This document shows positions 34,601 to 46,863 of a DNA stretch of 64,000 bases, one piece after another. Each line of letters starts with the position of its first letter. Position 1 is the stretch's first letter. This stretch comes from Linyphia triangularis. Taxonomy: Eukaryota > Arthropoda > Arachnida > Araneae > Linyphiidae. The notes beneath the pieces are model-generated. The model did no database searches. It was not told the DNA's origin and saw only the letters and a program-made list of their open reading frames with translations. The position numbers and the translations under genes were made by a program. Location of the stretch: positions 31,220,459-31,284,458 of the forward strand of contig OZ021726.1 of the NCBI GenBank assembly GCA_963978545.1, read 5' to 3'.

Positions 34601-37600
34601 ATTTTTGATGAAAAATTTACAAATATAATGTGCTGCAATTTTCTGAATGTTGGTTAGTTACACAGTTATTTCTCATCATAGAAATTTTAATAATTTTTCT
34701 GTAAGAGGTACAAAGAAGTGATCTGCCTAGTTGGATTTATATGTAATTGCCACTTGAGCATAAGAGCAGGTGAACATCCAAAACCCATACTCTTCCAAAT
34801 TGCAAGGAACATACAAACCCAGGATTTGAACGCAATACCTTTAGCATACCAGATTATAAAATTTAAATAGACCATAACCAAAGAATATTTAAATAAAAAA
34901 AATTAAAAAATTAAATGTACTACCTACCATACAATCTCCAGTCTAAAGCATCTGGAATTGAGTCAGAAAATTCTTTAGATGGAAATGGTAATCCACCATT
35001 GTATCCAGTTGATGGTAAGCGACCACGAATTTTGTGTAACTCGTAATCATTGAAGTCTGCCAAGTGATTTATTTTTAATGCATAAGAAAGTCCTGCTCTA
35101 TTCATGCTTTGTACATACCTAAAAAGAAATTATACCATTTAAACATTTATATTTGAAGTTTTCATCAAACTGTATTAAGTACTGGAAAAGTTTGTCTTAA
35201 CCGATATGTGATGTTCCTTATTAGTGAAATGTTAACTATTTAATTGTAGCAACTGTTCCTATGTTATTTTATTTTTAATAATTTCTGACAGTAGTCACTA
35301 TTGTAATATATTGCAGAGGTTGTGAAAATCATTGCTAAATATTATATAGATCAAAGAGATGGTGGAAAGGAAACATCGCAAAAGAACAGCATTTCTTCAC
35401 CTTTTTATAAAAATTCAGTCATTTTGTCAGAGTACCATGTTGATTTTTGATGTTTGTTGATAGCATTCCCCTACCTTTTCACTTTACACCAGATATAGAG
35501 ATATAACGCTTTTTATATACTGATATAATGAGTTATAAACTGTACTAACAGTAACAATAGAAAATTTTCAATTTTTCTGCACATGCATGCGTGCCATAAG
35601 AAGAATCATTCCTCAAACATAAGTTTTTTGGGGTTTTTTCAAAGATAAATTAATTTTCAAAATGTTTTGATACTTGACTCTTGTAATTTGTACATTGTTT
35701 TAAAACTCACAGAAATGATCAAAAACTATAATATCCAATGAGTAAAATCATTGAACAGCTGATCTATAGATGAGTTAGCAATACCATGGAATTTAATGTA
35801 TAAAAGGACAATTAACACTTACAAAATTTTATTACTTTTAATTAGCCATTTGTATACATATAGCGTAATGAAAGTATAGCATTCAGTAAAAAAATATACT
35901 ATTATATGTTATTATATATTATACTATTATATGGCGATATACTATTTGATAATCCTTATATTATCCTTTATTATAAGTGAAACTGAAGGGAGAAGAAAAA
36001 TCAATCGTTGATGAGGTATGCTCAGAGAAAGAGAACTCTGTATTGAAGGCATTTGTTTTTGAACTTTAAACGCCATTAAAGTAGTTTTACAAGAATTTCG
36101 GAGGTGGACATTAAAACAACGATTTTTATAAAAATCATTAGCCGTTTTTTAGTAATCATTGAAAAACATGATTTTTTCAATGGCATCTACCTTATACGCA
36201 TGCATGAGTTTGACATAAACCTTAATAGTAGGTCCCATGGCCACCACCAGCCAGCATACTAAATTTGAACATTGTAGGTCAATTTGTTCGGGAGTTATGC
36301 TGACTACAAACAGACATTTTTTCTATATCACTTTCTTGAAATCAGAACGTTCCAAATCGTGGAGAAATGCAAAAAAAAATATATAAGAATTATGGAAAAG
36401 TATATCACCAAAATCATCTATTTGTCGAAGGTTGTTTTTTTTTCCTTTTAAGATTCATACAAGAATTATGGTAAAAAATATCGCCAAACTGGCCATTTTT
36501 TCTAAATGAATGATGAAAATATGAAAACGGTAAATGACACAAATTGATATCAATATTATAATGTCATTGAAAGTTGTGCGATGTTCCATACCACCAGTTT
36601 TAAATTACAATTAAAATAGCTACTAAATACAACTTCATAGGAAATAGTATTTTGAAACATCCCTATACCAGATGTGGAACCTTATAGGCTCAACTAATCT
36701 AACCTGAAGAAGTAAATAAATTAAATACCTTTTGTAATATTAAAACTTGTTATGGTACATAAAGGAGTTTCTCTGTGACTAAAGTTCGTAGAGTTTTCCA
36801 AGACAAAATATTATATCCTTGAAATTCAAACAAATATTAATTTTTAGAGATAATATTTTGCCTTCTAACACCTAATCCAAATTTCTTTTAAGTTAGGTTA
36901 AGTTGTACACACAGATTATTTAAAATATATATTTTCAACAAAATTATACGACTTCATTTTGGAGTCTAATCCAAAATGTATCTAATATTTTAAAGTCACC
37001 TGTAGTTTTGACGGTAAATATTTTTTCGACTTTCATGTTCCTTAGAGTTAGCATAATCCTTTCCATGCTTTTCTTTGAAGTCTTCAAAACTTTCATGCAC
37101 ATGTTGGTCTTCATTATTGATGAACTCAATCATAGGATTGTTCAACACCATTTCTTCAACACCTGGTCCAGGGAAGCTAGAACACTCCATGCCTAATACA
37201 AAATTTTTATAAATATATTATCAAATTATTATTTATTGGCAAATATACCGCTAACAAATACTCACAAAACTATTGAATGATATAAGATCTCCAGTTAATA
37301 AATTTTCAAATGTAGCAATAATAATTAAACTTAAAATCAAAAAATAAAATTAACATTGAATCTTATAAGTTCCTGAAACTTTTAAACATCCTTATTGTAA
37401 AACTTTATCTAGAGCAAAGAAAATAGTACATAAATTTCTAAGTATATTTAAGGCCACAGAGGTAAGGCGTACCAAAAATCCAATAATTTAGTCAAAATAT
37501 TACTTTAACAAGGGCTGTTAAAAATGCACTCTTTCTGCGACTATTAAGTTAAACTTAAAATTAATAAAAGTACATTTGAATAAATGAACATTCAAGTAAA

Positions 37601-40600
37601 ACTCTTAATCTCGTAATAAAAACCTTACTGGTGTGAATTTCAAAATCTTCATCTGTTACATTTCCAAGGGTATAACTTGTGTAGTAAAGTTCGTATTTGT
37701 CATAGTGTGATCCTAATAGACTGTTGTAACCCATCATAATATAATGCACAGGAGCACCAGTCTCTTTGTTTAAATACATGTGGTACTTGTTATCCTTGTC
37801 TCCAACTGTATTCTTTGCTTCCCAAAGCTCACAATTTGAAGACCTGGAATTATCAAGCCGAAGGGAACTCTCCCCATAACAATCAGCATCTTTCACATAC
37901 TGCAAAATGAAAGTAATAAATTTAAGTTGTATTTGGCAATACAAAATTTATTTTTTATGGATTCATTACTTTGTTTTTCATCTTGGCTTTCTAATTTTCG
38001 ATTTAAATTTTTTTATTTTTTTAACTACAGTCAAACCCTGTTAATTAATGCAAAATCGCTTAACATAAAATCATGTTTAATGCAAAGTAAAAGTAGTTCT
38101 CCATACTTAAAACTTAACTTTAATTTATTTGTTTTACACGAAATTTGGTTAATGCAAACAATTTCAGCGGTCCCATCGACTTCACGTTAACGGGGTTTTA
38201 CTGTATTGCTAAATTTGTTTTTCCTATTTCCCTCTTTTATTGGTTCTGCAAATTTTATCTTTAAATTGCTTAGAATTACTGGTTTCCATGAACACTTCCT
38301 TTCAAATGTGGTTGAACTTCTGTTGGTGGATTAGTATTGTAAATTGTGATGGTGTCTACTGAGTTGTAGTTTGAAGTTGAATGTATTTAAAATTGTGTAC
38401 TTAAAATTCGTTTTGGAATTTTTTTTTGAAGATTTAAGTAAAGACCCATACAAAAGTTGGATTTTATCAGCAAATAACCAGCATAAAGCTAAATGCAAAT
38501 TCTACTACAAAGAATTTGATGTGAAAGTTTAAATGAAAGTTAAGTTTCATTTAATTTAATAACATGTTTTCATATACAGGCCAACTTTTATGAGTTAACC
38601 GTACAATATATGGATTTCGGCCATTTGGTATGGTTTTATGAATTGCTTGATAACCTTACGAACTTCGTGTTTTTTATGAAAAACACATATTTGCTGCCAC
38701 TAAAAACTAATATGATCTTAACTAATCGCCTTTTTCGATTTAGCTAATGAGTTTTTATTAAATATTAATATCAAGATGACACTCTCCATCTGATTTTCAA
38801 GTAAATATCCACATATTTTTTCAATTAGTAGGTGTTTCATCACTGCTTTTTTTTTTTTTCTTCAACTATTTCCTTGCAAATTTCTACGATTATAAGCTTT
38901 TCTTTCCCACTATGACAAAGTTAAAATATCTCATTGAATCTTTGATTTAGAAATAGTAATGACGATTACTTACTTTAAAGCCATTTAAATCTGGAATTAT
39001 GCTCTGAATTGCGACAGGATTATCTTTTGTTCCATTGACTTGGAAGCAAGTATGAATAGGCTGTCCAGTTTCATCAGGCATGTAAGCTATTTTATAGCTA
39101 ACACCAAAATCGCCTATATCTCCTCTCTGATAAGTTTGTACAGTGTCTGGAAAGGTAAAAAATTAATCTTTCGCTATATAAAATAGAAAAATAAATATAC
39201 ACAACTAACTTCCTAAGATGATAATTAAAATATAATGAATAATACAGCAAGTCAAATAACTTTTTATGTTATATATATATTTCATTCCACTCGATCATCT
39301 TTACTTATTTTGAATGTCTAATGAGGTATCATACAAGTCTATAGTTAAAACCTTGAATTTTTGTTATAAATTTGCATTGGTACTCCAAAATAAAAAAAAA
39401 ACAGAAACATTTTTCAGTACTATACTAATTACATTTAATCCTTAATTTGAAAAACTATCATTTACCCCTTTTTTAAATATTTATATGCAGAGGCTGGGAA
39501 ACGAACTGCATAACCTCTGTGTGGAAGCCAAGCACTTTACAAAATGGGCTACAGAAACTAATCTAAAATACAAGTAGTATTTAAAAAAATTATAACTTGA
39601 ACCTCAAATCACAATGGTGTTACATTTGTCCTAGCCCATAGCCATTAAGTACAATCCTATAATATAAGGTTATATGTGTAATATAGTATACAATCTAAGA
39701 ATATATATATATTTTTTCATTATATTAGCAAATATCAGAATTGCTTTGCAGCAGCATGTTTCAAAGCTTACTGTGTCAAGCTATTAAAAATCAAAATCTT
39801 ACTACAGGATTTCTGAAATTCACATTTTTATCTAACTTCCACAAATAAGTGAGTATAAAATACAGTCACCCAAGTTTTCCTGCTTAAATATAAAAGAAGG
39901 TTATTGGTTTGTACTACCATCCAACCAGAATCGATAACACTGTTGTAATTGGAAAACGTGGTCGTTGAAACTTAAGATAGTTAATTTTAGAAATCAGATA
40001 CTCTAAATGACAATATTTTTTATATAAGGAGATGGCAGAGCGTTACAAAGTCACTTAACCCTTTCACTCCCAGTGATGCCAATTGGAATCACAACATTTA
40101 CAATTTTGTTTCTCCTCACCTAATACTCCCAGAGAATTCGAATCAACGTTTGTACAATCATCAAACCATTCTCTGCCCAAATATATTTTTCTTTTTCACC
40201 AATATATAGCTGCACGGGTTCTGTTGCTGAATGAAAAGAGGCTTTTTTATGTTTTCTCAATTCCGAAAAAGATGCCGAAATTAATTTCATTTTTTAAGTA
40301 ATTTAAATTAAATAACTCTTTTAAATATGTTCGTATTATTTTCTTTAATATTTAAAAATTGTATATTAACCATTTTTAACGAATAAATATTTTAAAATTT
40401 TAACATTTGGAACAATTGAAAAGTGATGATTCCATTTGGCATCATTGGGAGTTAAGTACAACTCAACACCTTTTCCCGGCTATATTATTTATTTTAGATT
40501 CGGACTGTTATTACCACATATTTGCTATTTTTTTCTAGCAGTATTCACTACGTTAAGATATATTTACGACTAAATAGAATATTTCAAATTTTATTTGATT

Positions 40601-43600
40601 TATATAGAAATGCCGAAGCGAAATAGCTTTAGACTTGTCCTATACCTAATGCCCAATGATGCCATTTGGAGTCATTTTCAATTTTAATTAAAAAATTAAA
40701 CAAAAAAAAATTGCTTTCAACCCTGTTATCCTGGATACCAAATGAGTATATTTTATAAATTTCAGATTTTTAAAATGAAAAATAAATAATTGGGACTGAA
40801 AGGGTTAAAATAAAAAAAATAATAATATTTTATATATGTCTGTACTTAAAGAGTATTTTTTTTTTTTTTTTTTTTTTCATATGATGATAGTGATGAAATA
40901 TGAAATAGTGGTCATTTCAATGAAATAACTATGAAGGCGATAAAATATAACCAATGTCTTGAAATCCAAGTCCTGGATGTACTTGTAGGTCATTATAAAA
41001 CTTGATAGAAATAATATTTCTAAAAATTTATTTCAATAAGATATTCAATTAAAGACTAGATCATATTTACTTTTTCTTCAGTGAAGGATTTCTTATTTTG
41101 TTTTAATGTTCATATTATATTTTTAAAAAAATCCTCCCAAAATGTCTCTGTAAAAATGCATCAAGTTCTTCATGCTATAACTATGGCAGCAAAAAGAATT
41201 TGGATCTAAAGTACAGCCAAATTTAACTCTGTTGTAATGAAATGAAAATTACTGAAATTTTAAACAAGATATTTTCTTCTTCCAGTTAAAATTCAACCTT
41301 CATAGGCCTAAATATCCAGTAATAAAAATGTTTGTGTGATACTTGGTCATTATATAATCTGAAGCACTTGTTTGTTGTGTTGGTGCTTTGATGCGTGGCA
41401 GCCGAGTTGCACAAAAAAAATTTAACTTGATATTTAGACTTACGAAGGTTGAATTTTAACTTAGAGAAGAAAATCTCTTGTTTAAATTCTCACTAATTTT
41501 CATTGCTAGTAACTTGCAACCACATTAAACTTGGCTGTACTTTAAATCTCAATACTTTCTCAGCCATAACTATTGCACAAAGAACTTGGCACCTTTTTAC
41601 AGATGTTTTTATTGGGATTTCACTTTTTTCTTATGGCGCTCATCTTAGATTTATTATGCATTTGTACACTGATAGTTAGTATAAAATTGTTGAGTGTTCA
41701 TTTAATTTGAAAACTTGCATGACAAATTCCTGGCATTGAAAGGATTAAGGATATATCTTTTTTTTAGGTACTTGCATATTATATCGTCGACCATTGATGA
41801 ACTTTTTCCTGATAGTCGACTATGTGAACTAAAAGATTAGCCAACTACTTTATTATCTGAATTTATTATTATTTGGTTTTAAGAAGTTTATTCACATTTA
41901 CAAAAAATACTGCAACAGGAAAAATGTTTAGCAATTTGCGAATATTTTGTAAACGATAAAAAAGTTGCCAATTGTCAACAGTTTAATATGCAAGCACCCT
42001 TTTTTTTTATTATTATTATTTCTTAATTTAATGGGCTCCGCAGTGTGTGGTGAGTTTCTACTTTGTGAATATATTTGCTAATAGCTACTAGTATTCTAAG
42101 CTTTATAATTCTAAACCCAGTAAAAATATTTTAGAATTAAGATTTTTTTTTTTTTAATATTGCCTCCTTCAGAAGATTCTGAAAATAAAATCTCAAGTTT
42201 GAGATTTTTTCCTTTCTGTATACTCTAGCTCAGCTAAAAGTACCTTAGTATATTATTGATCAGTGAGTGTATCAGCCACAGAATATATTGTTTTCAAATT
42301 TGATTACCTTAAAAACGAATAGAATTGGAGACCAGTGGTAGCTTGTGGAATGCAGCAAGTTCAGCCGGGCTGCATCTAGATTATTAGTTTAAAATTACTA
42401 ATTGCTAGTCAACTTTGATTTATTTTACTAATTTTTTAACCCTTTGTTAGTGTGTGGTTGATAAATGTCCCCCACAATCAATTTTCCAATAGATGGCAGT
42501 TGTTTTTTTAAGTTATTTAAAAAATATTTTTTAATTTTTATTTTATTCTAATCAATAATGTTGTGTTTTTAATTAAAATACCCACTTATTTTGATATTTG
42601 ATAATAAATTTAATGATATGCACGGAAATTTGAATTCGGAGGACATTTTGACCTTGGGTGGCCACTGTTAGAGACTTAGAACTTGGGGATCTTACTGAAG
42701 TGTCTGTTACCCATAAAAGAAATTCAGTTTCCATATCTTGTAATGGACAGATAGAAGAGGTCAAAATGCTGCTAAGTTTCTTCCAGTAAACAGTATCTGG
42801 CAGTGAACATAGTGGGTGCACATCTGTACACTTAGATAAATATTTACACAACTTTTTTTAAATGTCTCACCTCCATAATAATCAATACGGCTTCTTCTGT
42901 TTGGCTTATCAAAATATGCTGCAAATGGCTCTTTAATTTCAGCATATGGCAAAAGAAGTATGCCTGTCACATAATGGTTGTCTCCGAACGTTGGAGGATC
43001 TCTTGTAGGTAGAGCTGAAATACATTTTTTTTTAATATGCAAGAAAAAATATTGGTTAAATTTAGAAACGGAAATAGCATGCATATTTTCAATAAAAAAA
43101 TTAACAAATTAGTCAGCATACAATATTAACTTTCCAGTATACATTTTTAATACTTAGATATATCTGCCCAAAATTACTCAATTAGTATTGGAAACAAATC
43201 ATATTTTAAGCATGTAACATTAAGATAAACCAATAGTTAACTTTACAGTAACTTTACAAATATTTCAAATTCAAAAGTGTAAATACAAAGCACATTTGAA
43301 TCTTTTATTAGCTAACATTCTTGTAAATTATCCCTCTATATAGTCTTGATTTTTTAAAAATTTATTTGACAAGGAGAAACAGTTTCTTTCAAGCATTTTT
43401 GTTTTTTAACCAATTGGCACAAATAAATTTAAAATTATTAGGATTTGTTGTCTGGATCTTAGTGATGTATTGATTAGCTTATATTATAGAATAATTTCCA
43501 TATATTCACTTTCTAATACTTGTAGAGTATCTTCTAGTTTAGAAAACATTTAGAATCAAGTAATGGGAACATGTTTGACACAGATAATGAGAAATTGACT

Positions 43601-46600
43601 TTCTGTGTGTCAAACTCTTTCCAATATTTGATTAGTATTATTTTGGATAGACATAGAAATTGTTCAATAAGTACTTGACACAATTTTGTACCTAATATAA
43701 AGCAATTAGTTGTGCAAACAGTTTTAGATTGTACATATATTAACTTAAAGCTTTGAAGCATAGTGGTTCCATGTAGAAACCACTTAAATTTTTACTTCTA
43801 TAGGCAGACTGGCTTTATAGCAAAACCACACTTCCTACATATCATAAAGGAATCGTTTATTGCAGAAACCACATAAATCTCGGAAGATTAGTTGTTAGGA
43901 AATTAAAAGAAACTGTTTTCCCACTAACTGTAACTCTCATTGTAAAAAATTTTACAACAGATTAATACTTTCGGATCCTTTATCAATAAATTCATACAAA
44001 AAAGTCAATTTCAAAAATTAGTAAATCGAAATAAATTATTCAAATAATCTGTAATTTTTCGATTTTGTACAACCTGAAACAAAGTGCAATTTTTTTTATG
44101 AAGAAAAAATTTGATTAGGTATGTCATTTGTGTTCACTGTTACTTGCATTGTGATTTCATAACATCACTTGCAAAAGTTAAAATAAATATTTTTTACAAA
44201 AAGGTATTATACTCTATCATTTTTTTGCTCTTAAAGACGGCCCGTACCAAATGTCATTAAAATCCAAAATAAAATTGAAATTCATGCTTCAAAGGGTTAA
44301 CACAAAATAGGTTTTAAGTTTAAGAATTTAGGGTGAATGAAACTAAACTTAATATCCAACCCTAGTTTTTTAAAGGATTGCTCGTCTACTAATAAACTGT
44401 TGGAAAGTTTAAGAAATATGAATTTTACTATGGCTGGACACAAATTGCTTATCTAACACAAGATCAATAATAGATTCACGATATGGCTGATTCAGAGCTC
44501 TCAATCAACACTCAGTGTTATCATCTTGAATGAATTTAAAAGATAGCTTAAAGATATGTTTCTGATAACTCATTATCTGACTTAGTATTATCTTTAGAAA
44601 AGAGGTTGAATACATGTCTAGTTAGCAATGCAATGAGGTAGTAATAGTTAGAAATGATCTGATTAAAGATATTTAACAGCTGTTTTTAGATTACATTATT
44701 TGGCTACAATCTCTCTACCATTTAGTAAATGTCAACTTCCTAAGAATTTGATAAGACTTAGAGTGCATCCACATTTCAGAACAATCAGTAGACCTTGATT
44801 ATTCAAAAGATGAATTTCTATAAACTTATCAGGAATATTTTAAATACCTTTATACTTTTGCATAGTATATTTAAAAGAAGGTATAAAAAAAGTGAGTTAT
44901 CTGCTTTTGGTTCACTTCAACTATCATGTTACGCACATCGATATAAATAAACAACTGGATAGACTGCTTAACGCTGGGAAAATGAAGCTGTTGCCAGATG
45001 CCGTTGGTGGGATAAAAAATACGGATTGCCGAAGATTGAAAATAAAATTTTGGGTTGTACACAGCAGAAATGTCAATTGTAGACCTTAATTAATAATAAT
45101 TTTACAAAAAAATATATACTCTAGCATTTTACAAGGTTTTTCGCATTTCCATCCAACTATAAAAGTGAACTGTGATTGGTTAATCTTCCCACCAGCTTCG
45201 CAATCCCCGGCGCGTTTTTCTCTTTGCATTGACAAGGGAGCAGTCTATCCAGTTGTTTATCTATATCGATGGTTACGCATGATAATAACAAATCTAGTCC
45301 TAGAACTTTAACATGAATTCTGAACCGAAACAATAACTTAAATGTATTAAGAATGTACTAATACTCTTTTCCTGAGTATTGAGAGGGAGACTTTCCAGGA
45401 TGCCTTTTAAAGAGAAACTTCTGCGCACTTGTATATCACATAGGGCTACTTCTACTTCCCTGAAATTCTTACAATAGTTAGCCCAATAAGACACTGTGCT
45501 AACTGCTGTGGTATATAATTATTTTTAAAATCATATATTGACAAATTGAAACTGAGGCCACTTTGCTTAATGTCCAATCTTCTTTAGAGCCACAAGTTTG
45601 GGAAGAAGAATGTTCTTAACAGGCAGCTTAAAAAACATTAGCAGTCAATGTCTTCAACCTATACTATTGTTAAGTTTTATTTTGTTAAGTACATTTTGTA
45701 AAACATTAAAGCAAAATTTGAAAATAAGAAGTACTTTGAGTTAAACACAAAAGATTATTTTTAAATATACTTCAAAGTTCTAGCCATTATTGGTACACAT
45801 TTTAGAAATTTTGATACTCTTCTGTTAAATGGGTACCAGTTGTCACCAAGACTATATGTTTCCATGTTAAAATGATGCATATATGTACCACCAAACCTAA
45901 ATGTTTAAGGTTTGTTATGAAAATTATAAATGATTTTCGAATGTTAATTGTTTAGATGAGTTGTCACTTTAAAAAAAAGACAAAGCAATGTCATTTCTCT
46001 AGTCCGTTACCAACCCTGTATCGCGGATGCTTGAAGTTCTTATAGAATTCATTACAAAAACTAGGCCAAAGAAAAAAAATTGTTTGTTTCCTGTAACCCT
46101 ACTTACTCTAAAATTACAATACAAAAATTTCTACCCTAAAGTTTTTTTTAGACTTTTAAAAAATTCAATTAAAAAAAAAAAAAGGTTTGTTAAAACTAAT
46201 TGCATAATGAACAGTTAAACCTGAAGAAAATGTTTAAGTAACCACTAAAATACCCAATTTCAGTATAAACACTTTGGTATTTACCCAGGATTTTGGTTGG
46301 CGCAGCTTAGCAAATATTGGCTCTAGTGCCATTAAAACCCACACAACCAACCCAGGACCTACAAAAATAAATATACCCAAGTATTTTGCATCACTGGTCA
46401 ATTTTAAATCTTGCAGATTAATACTCTGATAATATTTATTTTTGTGTATTTGCTGAAAATAGTTAGCAAACAAAAGCCTTTACCCTGATATTTTTACACA
46501 TGTTACAGAAAATGAACTTTCTTTTTTTTTTTGGCATACAAGAATGGCAAAAAATTCAGTTACTTAATTTTACAGCAACACTAAAGGTCATCAGAAACTA

Positions 46601-46863
46601 CTGAATATCGCCCACTGCAACTGTACTCATACTATACTTAAATAAGTAAGTTATGTTCATAGTAAGGATTATGTGGCCATTTGCTTATTAACCTTTGATT
46701 ATCTAATTTCAACGTAGGTACAGACCTAAAATTTTGTTAGAAATGAATAAATTCAGCTTCTGAAACGTCACTACCAGAAAGCTAATATTGAAACAATAGT
46801 ATACATACCACTGCATCCCGTTAGCACTACCAGGACACATATAATAGCAATATTCCGCATCAT
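29364..46863 (-). CDS. 26-29-p: 26/29-kDa proteinase-like cysteine protease (papain family C1A), complete ten-exon gene
   Basis: Ten minus-strand exons join in phase to 551 residues: 46863-46809, 43014-42871, 39146-38974, 37899-37629, 37192-37000, 35118-34928, 31953-31862, 30674-30513, 29854-29665, 29548-29364 (TAA). All introns are GT...AG. Order: signal peptide ([17 protein letters not shown]), a ~200-residue N-terminal domain beginning [16 protein letters not shown], an I29-type propeptide ([11 protein letters not shown]...RKNIYRQNY...NHLADF, about 240-300), then the mature enzyme. Catalytic residues are visible: Gln351 (VKDQ), Cys357 (CGSCWSF), His499 ([10 protein letters not shown]), Asn519 (KNSWSTYWG). 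Length and layout match Drosophila 26-29-p and counting-factor-associated protein D-like proteases. It is likely secreted or lysosomal, for protein breakdown or digestion; the role is inferred. Only 55 nt of coding lies in exon 1, so that exon is the least certain. Confidence 0.93.
31619..31689. repeat. (TA)n microsatellite
   Basis: About 35 uninterrupted TA units in intron 7 of the protease gene. Confidence 0.95.
32133..34230. mobile_element. Satellite-filled hAT-like element, copy 2 (inverse orientation to copy 1)
   Basis: Starts CAGGGATGAGTTTGGC and ends GGAAGAAACTCATCCCTG. Flanks GTAATC and GCAATC match at 5 of 6. 32133-33010 is the inverse of the right part of 9157-10647. About 33050-33750 is the degenerate satellite, with anchors GAAAAT..CCATCAC at about 33134, 33338, 33436 and 33545. 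33800-34200 is extra sequence not seen in copy 1. A family-2 SINE sits inside. Confidence 0.78.
32443..32721 (+). repeat. tRNA-derived SINE, family 2
   Basis: The tRNA-like head has GGCGGAAGAGTATCGAGC (A-box side) and GAGGGTTGCGGGTTCTGTCC (B-box side). A body and an A/C-rich tail (AAAACAAAACA) follow. AACTATACTATA occurs directly on both sides (32431-32442 and 32722-32733), a perfect 12-bp target duplication typical of LINE-driven retroposition. It differs in body sequence from family 1. Confidence 0.85.
34700..34870 (-). repeat. Possible decayed tRNA-derived SINE
   Basis: The minus strand has GGTATGCTAAAGGTATTGCG followed by a B-box-like GCGTTCAAATCCTGG. Body unrelated to families 1 and 2. 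Weak call. Confidence 0.3.
35119..36999. other. Protease intron 5, no gene recognised
   Basis: AT-rich intron sequence. The stretch 36050-36430 has a more mixed composition and may be an unrecognised interspersed repeat, but no ends or second copy were found. Confidence 0.4.
38028..38203. mobile_element. pogo/Tigger-like MITE
   Basis: CAGTCAAACCCTGTTAA at the left and TTAACGGGGTTTTACTG at the right, with TA on both sides (38026-38027 and 38204-38205). 176 bp, in protease intron 3. Short relative of 14099-14777. Confidence 0.85.
39480..39560 (-). repeat. tRNA-like fragment
   Basis: The minus strand reads TTTGTAAAGTGCTTGGCTTC then GAGGTTATGCAGTTCGTTTC, similar to the D-arm, anticodon and T-arm of a tRNA ending in CCTCTGCA. 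The D- and T-arms are degenerate, so this is more likely a SINE head or tRNA pseudogene than a tRNA gene. Confidence 0.4.
40059..40804. mobile_element. piggyBac-like MITE
   Basis: Ends CCCTTTCACTCCCAGTGATG and ...ATTGGGACTGAAAGGG, with TTAA on both sides (40055-40058 and 40805-40808). Inside, GATGCCAATTGGAATC, GATGATTCCATTTGGCATCA and GATGCCATTTGGAGTC are subterminal inverted/direct motifs. TTAA duplication plus CCCTTT termini fit piggyBac. Located in protease intron 2. Confidence 0.82.
41134..41618. mobile_element. Foldback palindromic element, copy A
   Basis: The first ~180 bp (TGTCTCTGTAAAAATGCATC...GATCTAAAGTACAGCCAA) return in inverse over the last ~180 bp (TTGGCTGTACTTTAAATC...TTTTTACAGATGT). 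A short unique centre holds GGCCTAAATATCCA. The whole element could form a long hairpin. Lies in protease intron 2; sister copy at 52386-52854. Confidence 0.85.
44936..45271. mobile_element. hAT-type foldback MITE, copy 2
   Basis: Ends CATCGATATAAATAAACAAC and GTTGTTTATCTATATCGATG, flanked by perfect 8-bp GTTACGCA on both sides (44928-44935 and 45272-45279). Located in protease intron 1, opposite orientation to 4524-4847. Confidence 0.92.
46060..46225. repeat. Interspersed repeat, inverse of 51780-51905
   Basis: GTAACCCTACTTACTCTAAA and TTACAATACAAAAATTTC here match, in inverse, GGGTAGGTAGGGTTAC and TTTTTGTATTGTAATTTTAG at about 51830-51870. TGCATAATGAACA is also shared. Family unknown. Confidence 0.6.

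Noticed and set aside
39480..39560. Possible tRNA gene on the minus strand
   Set aside because: D- and T-arms are degenerate and the stem does not pair well; listed only as a tRNA-like fragment.
42437..44302. TTAACCC...GGGTTAA pair as one piggyBac element
   Set aside because: It would enclose protease exon 2, and inner terminal sequences do not match; treated as unrelated lone ends.
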